The notes below the pieces were generated by a model. The model saw only the letters and a program-made list of their open reading frames with translations. It did not search any database and was not told the DNA's origin. A stretch of 64,000 nucleotides of DNA from Halothece sp964463655 (lineage in GTDB: Bacteria; Cyanobacteriota; Cyanobacteriia; Cyanobacteriales; Rubidibacteraceae). The stretch covers positions 11,190 to 75,189 of the forward strand of contig CAYXDG010000004.1 in assembly GCA_964463655.1 (NCBI GenBank). The letters are read 5' to 3'. Shown here piece by piece: positions 50,889 to 58,115 of the stretch. The position numbers were made by a program, and so were the translations under genes. Numbering within the stretch: the stretch's first letter is position 1; the number at the start of each line of letters is the position of its first letter.

Positions 50889-52853
50889 TTAAATCGTTAA
50901 AATCCCTTGAGGTTTAACTGACAATAACTGACGCTGATGGAGTCCATGCTGGTCTAAAATGGCGTTTGCTGCTAAAAAGCCACTACTGACCGCCCGTTCC
51001 ATTAAACCACAGGGAAAGGGCATTTTCACCCAATCTCCTGCAAAAAAGAGATTCGCCATCTCCGTTTCTGTCGTCGGACGATTCTCATAACTGCCCGGAG
51101 GATACCCAGAAAAGTTCTTTTGATTGACTAATTCTCGATGTAACATCGTCGCACCCGCAAGGGGGGGGACAAGATGGTATAGTTCCTTTTCAAAGGTATT
51201 CAGCAGGGTATCTTGATCGGGAAACTCCTTCTCAGAATAGCAGTAAGCGTGCAGTTCCACCACGCTTCCTCCTGTTTTTTGATGCCAAGCAATGTATTCT
51301 TCTTGGATGCGATGATAGAGACAGATGCTATCAATGAGGTGATAGCCACTCAGAGAGGTGAAGTGGCTGTGTTCCCATTCAAAATCGCGATCGAACCAGA
51401 ATCTCGCCACCGCAAAGGGATCAGCAACGGCTAAGTTTTGGATTTTTTGAACCTGTTTTTGATTAATCTCTCCTTCTGCAAGGGAGAATAAATGTTTCAC
51501 CCCTGGAACATCAGTCGCAAAGACAAAATAATCGGCGCTTAAATTGTATTCCCTTTGATCTGTTCCTTTAATTCCTGCTAACTGAACTGCATTTTTGTCT
51601 CGTTGAACGACTTGTAAACGGGGTAAATCTTGTTTTGCCGGACCGCTTAAGACACGACCATCTGAGGCAAATAAAGACCCGTGACAGGGACATAAAAACT
51701 GTCCATCTGCTTGTCTTTTGACCGTACAGCCTTGATGGGTACAAGTGAGGGAAATGGCTTCTTCTTCCCTGACCGCATAAACGCGATCGCCTGCCCCATA
51801 ATAACTCACTGCTTCCTCGTTCAGGTGAGGATTTTTTTCTACCCAGAAGGGCGCTTTGGGGACACTCATTCCTGGTTGGTAATCAAGACTGATGATTTTC
51901 TGGTCTTGACAGTGGAGTTTGGTCACTTCTGCTTCCGTAATAATCTTTCCTCCATTTTGCGCGATCGCGTTGGCAATGGGTGTGATAATACTTGTCCCCA
52001 TATCATCATTCGTCCCATTAAACGCCAGTCCTTCAGGATTCCCAAAAAAGTAGAAGTGGAAAAACTGCATTAGTTCCCCCACACTTAACTTTTCTGGCGC
52101 ATTGAGACTAGACTTAGCAAAGGGGAGAAAATACAAATCATACAATCCTCTGGGGAAACTGCCTTCCACCCAGTCTGCGACAGAGATATCATCCAATCTT
52201 TCAAAACTATTGGGAATCCTAAAGCCACCAATCTCGCGGAAGACTTCCCAATGTTTCGGATCACTGAGATTGATTCCCCAATGCAAAAGATTAGATGAAG
52301 ATATGGCTAAATCGACGATATTCCAAGGAAAAGCGGAATGGTTGGGACGGAAAACTTCAGGGTTATATTCCCCATCGCGGAAGACAACGGAATAAAAGTC
52401 TAATGAGTGAAGATTATCTTTAATGCGGATTTCTTCTAAAAGGCGATTAAAGTTGTAGTATTGAGGGAAGAAGCCGTGAAACCCATGTTCCATGCGGAAG
52501 GTTTCTTCTCCTACTTGCACTTCCCAGCTTGCGATTTTTCCTCCTAGCTGTGGCGATTTCTCCAGTAGGGTGACTTGAAAACCACGTTGGCTGAGTTCGT
52601 AAGCACAGGCTAACCCTGCTAATCCAGCACCGACGACGACGACACTTTTTGGACTTTGGAGGGAACTGGGAAGACCCCCCTGGCTCCCCCCACTCGTGGG
52701 GGGATGTAAGGGGGGCGCGATCGCGGGTTGGGGTTTCACAAGGCGAGAATACCCGATCGTGCCTGTTACGGTTCCAACCCCTAATAATTTTAGAAGTCTT
52801 CGGCGAGAAATTGACGAAACGAAAGGAAAGTTAGATGATTGACGTTGATCCAT
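50889..52853 (-). CDS. CrtU/CruE/CruH-like carotenoid desaturase-family FAD oxidoreductase with internal Rieske domain
   Basis: A 654-residue protein. N-terminus: twin-arginine-like signal SRRRLLKLLGVGTVTGTIGYSRL (residues 16-38). FAD-binding motif VVVVGAGLAGLACAYELSQRGFQVTLLEK (about 71-99), then FRMEHGFHGFFPQYYNFNRLLEEI, typical of the CrtU group (beta-carotene desaturase/methyltransferases making aromatic carotenoids). At about 376-415 a Rieske [2Fe-2S] motif is inserted: CTHQGCTV...CPCHGS. The end (ENRPTTETEMANLFFAGDWVKMPFPCGLMERAVSSGFLAANAIL) is the second FAD motif. Cyanobacterial CruE/CruH enzymes for synechoxanthin belong here; I cannot tell which. The linker after the signal is encoded by a palindromic repeat. 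Confidence 0.78.
   Translation of the reverse strand: MDQRQSSNFPFVSSISRRRLLKLLGVGTVTGTIGYSRLVKPQPAIAPPLHPPTSGGSQGGLPSSLQSPKSVVVVGAGLAGLACAYELSQRGFQVTLLEKSPQLGGKIASWEVQVGEETFRMEHGFHGFFPQYYNFNRLLEEIRIKDNLHSLDFYSVVFRDGEYNPEVFRPNHSAFPWNIVDLAISSSNLLHWGINLSDPKHWEVFREIGGFRIPNSFERLDDISVADWVEGSFPRGLYDLYFLPFAKSSLNAPEKLSVGELMQFFHFYFFGNPEGLAFNGTNDDMGTSIITPIANAIAQNGGKIITEAEVTKLHCQDQKIISLDYQPGMSVPKAPFWVEKNPHLNEEAVSYYGAGDRVYAVREEEAISLTCTHQGCTVKRQADGQFLCPCHGSLFASDGRVLSGPAKQDLPRLQVVQRDKNAVQLAGIKGTDQREYNLSADYFVFATDVPGVKHLFSLAEGEINQKQVQKIQNLAVADPFAVARFWFDRDFEWEHSHFTSLSGYHLIDSICLYHRIQEEYIAWHQKTGGSVVELHAYCYSEKEFPDQDTLLNTFEKELYHLVPPLAGATMLHRELVNQKNFSGYPPGSYENRPTTETEMANLFFAGDWVKMPFPCGLMERAVSSGFLAANAILDQHGLHQRQLLSVKPQGILTI
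52671..52718. repeat. C/G-tract palindrome inside the coding sequence of the carotenoid enzyme
   Basis: CCCCCCAC (52686-52693) and GTGGGGGG (52696-52703) form a perfect eight-base stem with a two-base loop, flanked by further C and G tracts. It encodes the Pro/Ser/Gly linker PPLHPPTSGGSQGGLPS between signal peptide and FAD domain without breaking the frame. Confidence 0.85.
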
Positions 52854-52865
52854 AAAAAACAGATA

Positions 52866-52985
52866 ATGAGATATTGGCGCGAAACCCTAACTGTCGCCCA
52901 GCGTATTTTATAAGAATTAGGGCGACGAAAACGCGGTTTAATGTTTTGGGGGATTTTCCCAATTACCATTTTGTTACTTAAATAA
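52866..52985 (+). pseudogene. Relic of an ABC-2-type transporter permease (N-terminus)
   Basis: From ATG 52866 the frame reads MRYWRETLTVAQRIL, stop (TAA 52911), ELGRRKRGLMFWGIFPITILLLK, stop (TAA 52983). This is the N-terminal part and first membrane helix of cyanobacterial ABC-2 permeases (MRYxRETxxxAQRxLxELxRRKRSLxFWxIFPxxIL). Two stops and no recognisable continuation show it is dead. It is divergent from the carotenoid enzyme, 12 bases from its start. Confidence 0.7.
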
Positions 52986-53179
52986 TGGCATCATTTTGGG
53001 CTTATTTGCCATTTTAATGAGCATTTCTGCTGGGGGAGTGAAGCGTCCCTCAGTAGCTGGTCAGGGGAAAGGCGCGATCGCGCTCCACGCAGCGCTTTTT
53101 GGCGATCGCAAGTCGGTAAGAATTTGGACTCCAGATTAAAAACGTGATGATGGAGACGATCGCCAGTTGTGCGGGAATG

Positions 53180-53290
53180 CTAGTAAACCGAATCTAAATT
53201 ATGGCTTCCTCCCATGTCTTCAATGAGTTGATCCATTTGACGATGGAAAAGGTCTAATTCTGTGAGAGGGTCACGGCGCATCAGCACCAT
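53180..53290 (-). pseudogene. Relic of an Hsp20 small heat-shock protein gene (N-terminus only)
   Basis: A 36-codon frame MVLMRRDPLTELDLFHRQMDQLIEDMGG... matches the N-terminus of Hsp20/HspA proteins (M-x-L-x-R-x-D-P-x-x-E-x-x-x-x-x-R-Q-M-x-x-x-x-x-D-M) and then stops; the alpha-crystallin domain is missing. Confidence 0.65.
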
Positions 53291-53318
53291 ATATAGCAGT
53301 ACACAATTAGGTTAAGAC

Positions 53319-53414
53319 GTTTTAAAATTAGCTGTTACCCTACTTACAGAAGATACCTTAACCAGTCCTTTGTTACCTGAATTTAGTTGTATTGTCAGAG
53401 AGTTATTTGTTTAA
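53319..53414 (+). pseudogene. Relic of a Uma2-family gene (C-terminus only)
   Basis: The last 31 codons (VLKLAVTLLTEDTLTSPLLPEF...) are nearly identical to the end of the intact Uma2 gene at 56264-56824 (VLQLAVTLFAEDTLTSPLLPEF...), including the stop and the about 50 bases that follow up to the Dam start codon. The 5-prime part is gone. It marks the left edge of the first Uma2-Dam cassette. Confidence 0.88.
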
Positions 53415-53463
53415 TCTTTACTATAATCAGGTCTCTCTTAGCTAACTTACTAAAAAGACACCA

Positions 53464-54378
53464 ATGATTGCAAAAAAAGCTCAACCATTTTTAAAGTGGG
53501 CTGGCGGAAAAACGCAACTACTAACACAAATTGAATCCTTTTTCCCAGAAGAGTTACTAACAGGTTCGATCACCAAATATATTGAGCCATTTGTGGGAGG
53601 AGGAGCAGTCTTTTTTAGAGTTGCTAATACCTATCCAATTTCAGAGTTTTTGATTTCTGATGTTAACCCTGAATTGATTATTGCTTATCAAACTATTCAA
53701 AAAGATGTTGAGAGCTTAATTAGTCGCTTGTGGAAGGAACAAGAAACTTATCTTAGCTTAACTGAAGAAGAGAGAAAAAACTTTTTTTATCAAGTCCGTA
53801 ATGATTATAATCTCAGACGAAATCAAATCAATTTTGAAACTTATCATTCACACTGGATTGAAAGAACTACTCAACTGATATTTCTTAATCGAACTTGTTT
53901 TAATGGACTCTTTCGAGTGAACTCAAAAGGAGAATTTAATGTTCCCTTCGGTCGCTATAAAAAGCCCAGAATTTGCGATACAGATAATCTTAGGCAAGTT
54001 TCACAAGTGTTAGAAAAAACAATAATTCAGCAGGGAGACTTTACTAATTGCAAAGAATTTGTAGATCAGACTTCTTTCGTTTATTTTGATCCTCCTTATC
54101 GACCGATTAGCAAAACATCGAATTTTAATGCTTATTCCCAGCAAGTTTTTAATGATTCCGAACAGTTAAGACTAAGAGATTTTTTTCAATCGTTAAATCA
54201 AAAAGGAGCAAAATTATTATTGAGTAACTCTGATCCTAAAAACGAAGACCAAAATGATGATTTTTTTGAAGATGCTTATTCTAATTATCGGATTGAACGA
54301 GTGGAAGCAGCCAGAAATATTAATAGTAAGGGAAGTCAGCGCGGAAAGATAAAAGAATTGTTGATTATGAATTATTAG
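53464..54378 (+). CDS. dam: DNA adenine methylase, Dam/D12 class (copy 1)
   Basis: A 304-residue N6-adenine methyltransferase of the D12/Dam (alpha) class. Motif X/N-terminus AQPFLKWAGGKTQLLTQI, motif I YIEPFVGGGAVFFRV (SAM binding), FLNRTCFNGLFRVNSKGEFNVPFG (the conserved family stretch), catalytic motif IV FVYFDPPYRP (about residue 200). Relatives such as Dam and DpnM recognise GATC, the core of HIP1, so GATC is a likely target; this is inference. No cognate restriction gene is recognisable directly beside it. The second copy at 56874 differs at only about eight residues. Confidence 0.93.
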   Translation: MIAKKAQPFLKWAGGKTQLLTQIESFFPEELLTGSITKYIEPFVGGGAVFFRVANTYPISEFLISDVNPELIIAYQTIQKDVESLISRLWKEQETYLSLTEEERKNFFYQVRNDYNLRRNQINFETYHSHWIERTTQLIFLNRTCFNGLFRVNSKGEFNVPFGRYKKPRICDTDNLRQVSQVLEKTIIQQGDFTNCKEFVDQTSFVYFDPPYRPISKTSNFNAYSQQVFNDSEQLRLRDFFQSLNQKGAKLLLSNSDPKNEDQNDDFFEDAYSNYRIERVEAARNINSKGSQRGKIKELLIMNY

Positions 54379-54442
54379 AAAAGAGAAACTATCAAATTTA
54401 TTGATTTATTCATGTAACTTTCTGAGAGTGCTAATGTTATTA

Positions 54443-54535
54443 CTATTCGCCACTACCCGATCGAGTAAGCTCAAAGATTTTTTCAGTTTCTTTGTCTTTA
54501 AAGTTTCGGATTGCTTTTTTGGTTCGATCGCTCAA
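54443..54535 (-). pseudogene. Possible relic of a HigB/RelE-type toxin gene (N-terminus)
   Basis: A 30-codon frame without ATG reads SDRTKKAIRNFKDKETEKIFELTRSGSGE then stop. The AIRNFKDKETEKIFE segment resembles the first strand and helix of HigB-like toxins (M-I-x-S-F-x-D-K-x-T-E-x-I-F). Short, so only tentative. Confidence 0.4.
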
Positions 54536-54573
54536 TCGGTTCTATTCTAGCCAGATAGTAACTTTTGCTTAAT

Positions 54574-54666
54574 AACCCAAATGGCGCAAACTTCCGACGA
54601 TCCGACAAAATTCCCGTCGTCATTGCTTCTAAGAATTTAATCCATTGTCTCATAGTATTGATAACG
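54574..54666 (-). pseudogene. Fragment of a hydantoinase-B/oxoprolinase gene
   Basis: 54574-54643 matches 59749-59818 of the oxoprolinase gene at 64 of 70 positions, and 54644-54666 matches 60007-60029; the 188 bases between these are deleted. A shorter tag of the same junction (56187-56206, matching 59997-60016) stands before the intact Uma2 gene. Confidence 0.85.
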
Positions 54667-54719
54667 ATCGCGCTCTGAAGTTAGAATCATTCAAAGAAGC
54701 ATGAATCAAGGATTATGCA

Positions 54720-54966
54720 ATGAGAATAATCGATCAAGTCTGCTGGAGTGTTGCAAACTTAGAACTGTTTCCAGAAGTTAGTGGTAGAAGTGCTATCCAA
54801 AGGCGTAAAAGAATACTAGATTTTAGATTATCAGCAACAACAAATTAAAGTCTATCGGCGCAAACAAGCCGTTTTAGAATTAGCCGTTACCCTCTTTGTA
54901 GAAGATACCTTAACCAGTCCCCTGTTACCTGAATTTAGTTATGTTGTCAGAGAGTTATTTGTTTAA
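54720..54966 (+). pseudogene. Uma2-family gene relic with two internal deletions
   Basis: Aligned with the intact gene at 56264, the first 57 and last about 110 bases match closely. Two blocks are missing: 258 bases between two CCAGAA copies (56315 and 56573 in the intact gene) and 57 bases between two AAGGCGT copies (56601 and 56658). Both deletions keep the frame, but a TGG codon has become TAG just after the second. Confidence 0.9.
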
Positions 54967-54980
54967 ATAGTTTATAATTG

Positions 54981-55322
54981 CTAAATTTCATCTAAAATTT
55001 GCTGAATCTGTTGTTTCAATTGAGGAAAGTCGGTCTTGGCTGTATTCCATAAAATTTTGAGATTAATGCCAAAATATTGATGGATCATTTTGTCTCTCAT
55101 TCCTGCAATTTCTTGCCAAGGAATACTAGGATAATCATCTCTTATTTTTTTGGGAATTTGCTTGGAGGCTTCACCAACAATTTCTACAGCGCGGGTAACA
55201 GCAAAAATAGTTTTCTGATCGGTTTCAAAGGTAGTAAAGTCAAAGCCAAGAATAAATTGTTCAGTGGCATTAATTGCATCAATGATATCTTGTAAGTAGT
55301 CTTCTACTTTGCGATTGCTCAT
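54981..55322 (-). CDS. hepT: HepT-like HEPN toxin (DUF86)
   Basis: A 113-residue HEPN-domain protein. The catalytic R-x4-H motif with following Tyr is present as RDKMIHQYFGIN (about residue 76-87), within the usual context PWQEIAGMRDKMIHQYF; the N-terminal helix VEDYLQDIIDAINATEQFILG and RAVEIVGEASKQIP are also family-typical. HepT acts as an RNA-targeting toxin kept inactive by AMPylation of the motif Tyr by MntA. The ATG overlaps the stop of mntA by four bases (ATGA), so the pair is translationally coupled. Intact among many relics. Confidence 0.92.
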   Translation of the reverse strand: MSNRKVEDYLQDIIDAINATEQFILGFDFTTFETDQKTIFAVTRAVEIVGEASKQIPKKIRDDYPSIPWQEIAGMRDKMIHQYFGINLKILWNTAKTDFPQLKQQIQQILDEI

Positions 55323-55642
55323 AAATAAACGACTTCCTTCAGGATGTCTTCTCCTAAGTGCGGTTTGAGTCCATCTTTCGTTACTAAATCAACTCTTCTA
55401 CCCAGCTTTTCACTCAATTGATTTTCTAAGTGACAAAATGTTAACAACCCAAACTCAATGTCCTGATTAAATTCGACTAAAACATCAATATCGCTATGAT
55501 CATTTTCTTCACCTCGTACATAAGACCCAAAAACACCCATTGTTTTAATTTTATATTGGTCTTTTATTTCGGGAAGATAGGCTCGTAATTTTTGTAAAAT
55601 GTTTTGCAGTTGAGTAGATTGTTTTGGAGTTTGGTAAACCAT
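55319..55642 (-). CDS. mntA: MntA-like minimal nucleotidyltransferase antitoxin
   Basis: A 107-residue minimal nucleotidyltransferase. The catalytic motif GSYVRGEENDHSDIDVLVEF gives G-S-x10-D-x-D; a third acidic residue is probable in DLVTKDGLKP. MntA neutralises HepT by adding AMP to its Tyr (type VII toxin-antitoxin logic). First gene of the pair, leftward. Confidence 0.92.
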   Translation of the reverse strand: MVYQTPKQSTQLQNILQKLRAYLPEIKDQYKIKTMGVFGSYVRGEENDHSDIDVLVEFNQDIEFGLLTFCHLENQLSEKLGRRVDLVTKDGLKPHLGEDILKEVVYL

Positions 55643-55753
55643 AATAGTTAACGCGGGTTCAATGGACTACAAACAGACAGAACCTAACAGTAAGCGAGAA
55701 ACCTAACATTAATTATATTGTGAAGTAGTAGCCATTGCCCACCAAAATAATGA

Positions 55754-56140
55754 TTAAGGAGCTTTTGCCAGATAGTGATATTGAGGATTTTCCAAGTGTT
55801 TTAGAATTTCATGTAACTTTCTGAGATCGCCACTGTGCTGATTATATTCTTCTTTTGAAGGAGAATCCCCTAATTTTTCTAACATTGTTCTGCTTTCTTC
55901 AATTATTTTTGCTTTCAAAAAATCTATTAACCTTTGTCGATTAGTAATTGTTCCTTTATCTAAATCGATGACTTCAATTTCTACTTCTTCATCATCGCTT
56001 TTTATCTTCTTTCTTAAATTTTTGCCAATCTCTGTAAAATCTGATTTGGCTAATTTTTCATAAAATTCCTCAAATAGATCGATCGCGACTTCCGATTCAG
56101 GAACAGTATTTTCTTTATAAAATGCAATATCTAATGTCAT
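55754..56140 (-). CDS. Uncharacterised 128-residue acidic helical protein (orf128)
   Basis: I do not recognise this protein. It is 128 residues, rich in Glu and Lys and mainly helical: MTLDIAFYKENTVPESEVAI..., FEEFYEKLAKSDFTEIGKNLRKKIK, then EEVEIEVIDLDKGTITNRQRLIDFLKAKIIEES, and the conserved end LGDSPSKEEYNQHSGDLRKLHEILKHLENPQYHYLAKAP. The C-terminal 50 residues recur in a 5-prime-truncated copy after the second Dam gene (57857-58010), and a 16-base scrap (CATGTAACTTTCTGAG, 54414-54429) lies after the first. Its repeated position beside Dam suggests a partner of the Uma2-Dam cassette. Confidence 0.6.
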   Translation of the reverse strand: MTLDIAFYKENTVPESEVAIDLFEEFYEKLAKSDFTEIGKNLRKKIKSDDEEVEIEVIDLDKGTITNRQRLIDFLKAKIIEESRTMLEKLGDSPSKEEYNQHSGDLRKLHEILKHLENPQYHYLAKAP

Positions 56141-56263
56141 TACTCTACCTCCCCCACTTCTGATTATAAAAACTGTTTTTCATCAACCACCACAAATTGT
56201 CTCATACGCGATCGCGCTCTCAAGTTAAAATAAGGCAAAGAAGCGTTAGCTAAGGATTGTAAA

Positions 56264-56824
56264 ATGACCACACGCGATCAAGTACGCTGGAGTGTTACAG
56301 ACTTAGAACTGTTTCCAGAAGATGGGAAACGCTATGAAATCATTAATGGAGAACTTTTTGTGAGTCGTGCGCCTCACTGGAAACATCAAGAAGTTTCAGG
56401 AAATGTCTATGCTGTGCTGAAAGATTGGTTACGGAAAACAGGTTTAGGGAGGAGCGCAGTTGCCCCTGGTATCATTTTCTCAGCAACCGATAGCGTGATT
56501 CCTGATGTCGTTTGGGCGAGTAACCAGCGTTTAGAAGAATGCTTAGACGAATCTGGACACCTAACAGACGCACCAGAATTAGTGGTAGAAGTGCTATCCA
56601 AAGGCGTGAAAGATAAACAGCGCGATCTAGAATTAAAACGAAAACTCTACTCTACTCAAGGCGTACAAGAATACTGGATTTTAGATTATCAGCAACAACA
56701 AATTAAAATTTATCGGCGCGAACAAGCGGTTTTACAATTAGCCGTTACTCTCTTTGCAGAAGATACCCTAACCAGTCCCCTGTTACCTGAATTTAGTTGT
56801 ATTGTCAGAGAGTTATTTATTTAA
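56264..56824 (+). CDS. Uma2-family (DUF820) endonuclease-like protein, intact cassette copy
   Basis: A 186-residue Uma2/DUF820 protein. The full family pattern is present: RWSVTDLELFPEDGKRYEIINGELFVSRAPHWKHQEVSGNVYAVL, SAVAPGIIFSATDSVIPDVVWASNQRLEE, DAPELVVEVLSKGVKDKQRDLELKRKLYSTQGVQEYWILDYQQQQIKIYRRE. PD, E-x-V and K-x-x-x-Y of the predicted nuclease core are intact. It ends 49 bases before the second Dam gene with the same spacer as the relic before the first, so Uma2-Dam is the repeated unit. A nuclease-methylase pairing is conceivable but unproven. Confidence 0.9.
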   Translation: MTTRDQVRWSVTDLELFPEDGKRYEIINGELFVSRAPHWKHQEVSGNVYAVLKDWLRKTGLGRSAVAPGIIFSATDSVIPDVVWASNQRLEECLDESGHLTDAPELVVEVLSKGVKDKQRDLELKRKLYSTQGVQEYWILDYQQQQIKIYRREQAVLQLAVTLFAEDTLTSPLLPEFSCIVRELFI

Positions 56825-56873
56825 TCTTTGCTATAATCAGGTCTCTATTAGCTAACTTACTAAAAAGACACCA

Positions 56874-57788
56874 ATGATTGCAAAAAAAGCTCAACCCTTT
56901 TTAAAGTGGGCTGGAGGAAAGACGCAACTACTAACACAAATTGAATCCTTTTTCCCAGAAGAGTTACTAACAGGTTCGATCACCAAATATATTGAGCCAT
57001 TTGTGGGAGGAGGAGCAGTCTTTTTTAGAGTTGCTAATACCTATCCAATTTCAGAGTTTTTGATTTCTGATGTTAACCCTGAATTGATTATTGCTTATCA
57101 AACTATTCAAAAAGATGTTGAGAGCTTAATTAGTCGCTTGTGGAAGGAACAAGAAACTTATCTTAGCTTAACTGAAGAAGAGAGAAAAAACTTTTTTTAT
57201 CAAGTCCGCAATGATTATAATCTCAGACGAAATCAAATCAATTTTGAAACTTATAATTCACACTGGATTGAAAGAACTGCTCAACTGATATTTTTGAATC
57301 GAACTTGTTTTAATGGACTCTTTCGAGTGAACTCAAAAGGGGAATTTAATGTTCCCTTCGGTCGATATAAAAAGCCCCGAATTTGTGATGGAGATAATCT
57401 TAGGCAAGTTTCACAAGTGTTAGAAAAAACAACAATTCAGCAAGGAGACTTTACTAATTGCAAACAATTTGTTGATCAGACTTCTTTCGTCTATTTTGAT
57501 CCTCCTTATCGACCGATTAGCAAAACATCGAATTTTAATGCTTATTCCCAGCAAGTTTTTAATGATTCCGAACAGTTAAGACTAAGAGATTTTTTTCAAT
57601 CGTTAAATCAAAAAGGAGCAAAATTATTATTGAGTAACTCTGATCCTAAAAACGAAGACCAAAATGATGATTTTTTTGAAGATGCTTATTCTAATTATCG
57701 GATTGAACGAGTGGAAGCAGCCAGAAATATTAATAGTAAGGGAAGTCAGCGCGGAAAGATAAAAGAATTGTTTATTATGAATTATTAG
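56874..57788 (+). CDS. dam: DNA adenine methylase, Dam/D12 class (copy 2)
   Basis: A 304-residue near-duplicate of the methylase at 53464. All catalytic motifs are the same (KWAGGK, EPFVGGGAVFF, DPPYRP). The few replacements I see are in the middle and at the end (for example YHSHWIERTTQL versus YNSHWIERTAQL, DTDNL versus DGDNL, KELLIMNY versus KELFIMNY). Silent differences cluster in the same parts, while long stretches are identical in DNA, suggesting duplication plus some gene conversion. Same target expected. The truncated orf128 copy follows on the other strand. Confidence 0.93.
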   Translation: MIAKKAQPFLKWAGGKTQLLTQIESFFPEELLTGSITKYIEPFVGGGAVFFRVANTYPISEFLISDVNPELIIAYQTIQKDVESLISRLWKEQETYLSLTEEERKNFFYQVRNDYNLRRNQINFETYNSHWIERTAQLIFLNRTCFNGLFRVNSKGEFNVPFGRYKKPRICDGDNLRQVSQVLEKTTIQQGDFTNCKQFVDQTSFVYFDPPYRPISKTSNFNAYSQQVFNDSEQLRLRDFFQSLNQKGAKLLLSNSDPKNEDQNDDFFEDAYSNYRIERVEAARNINSKGSQRGKIKELFIMNY

Positions 57789-57856
57789 AAAGGGGGAAAG
57801 TGTAACCGTCTTTCAGGAGCAAGTAGTAGGGTGGACACTGCCCACCACAATAATGA

Positions 57857-58010
57857 TTAAGGAGCTTTTGCTAGATATTGATACTGAGGATTTTCTAAGT
57901 ATTTTAGAATTTCATGTAACTTTCTGAGATCGCTACTGTGCTGACTATATTCTTCTTTTGAAGGAGAATCCCCTAATTTTTCAAACATTGTTTTGGTTTC
58001 TTTGACAATT
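57857..58010 (-). pseudogene. 5-prime-truncated second copy of orf128
   Basis: Encodes KEEIVKETKTMFEKLGDSPSKEEYSQHSSDLRKLHEILKYLENPQYQYLAKAP and stop, closely matching the C-terminus of the protein at 55754-56140. Upstream the match ends at about 58010 and the frame is closed by a stop with no start codon. Confidence 0.85.
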
Positions 58011-58115
58011 TCTTCCTTGTGACTAATATGAGTGCATTTTCTTTATGTGCGAGGTACTGTTGCTTAGAATTATGAACAGCTTACAGGTAAGTATGTTAAT
58101 AAAGTTAGCTATTTA

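Noticed and set aside
52986..53179. Continuation of the ABC permease relic
   Set aside because: After the second stop none of the frames shows the conserved permease segments, so the relic is not extended.
53301..53335. Possible insertion-sequence end (AGGTTAAGACGTTTTAAAA), similar to 29370-29388
   Set aside because: Only about 17 loosely matching bases; no inverted partner, target duplication or transposase gene.
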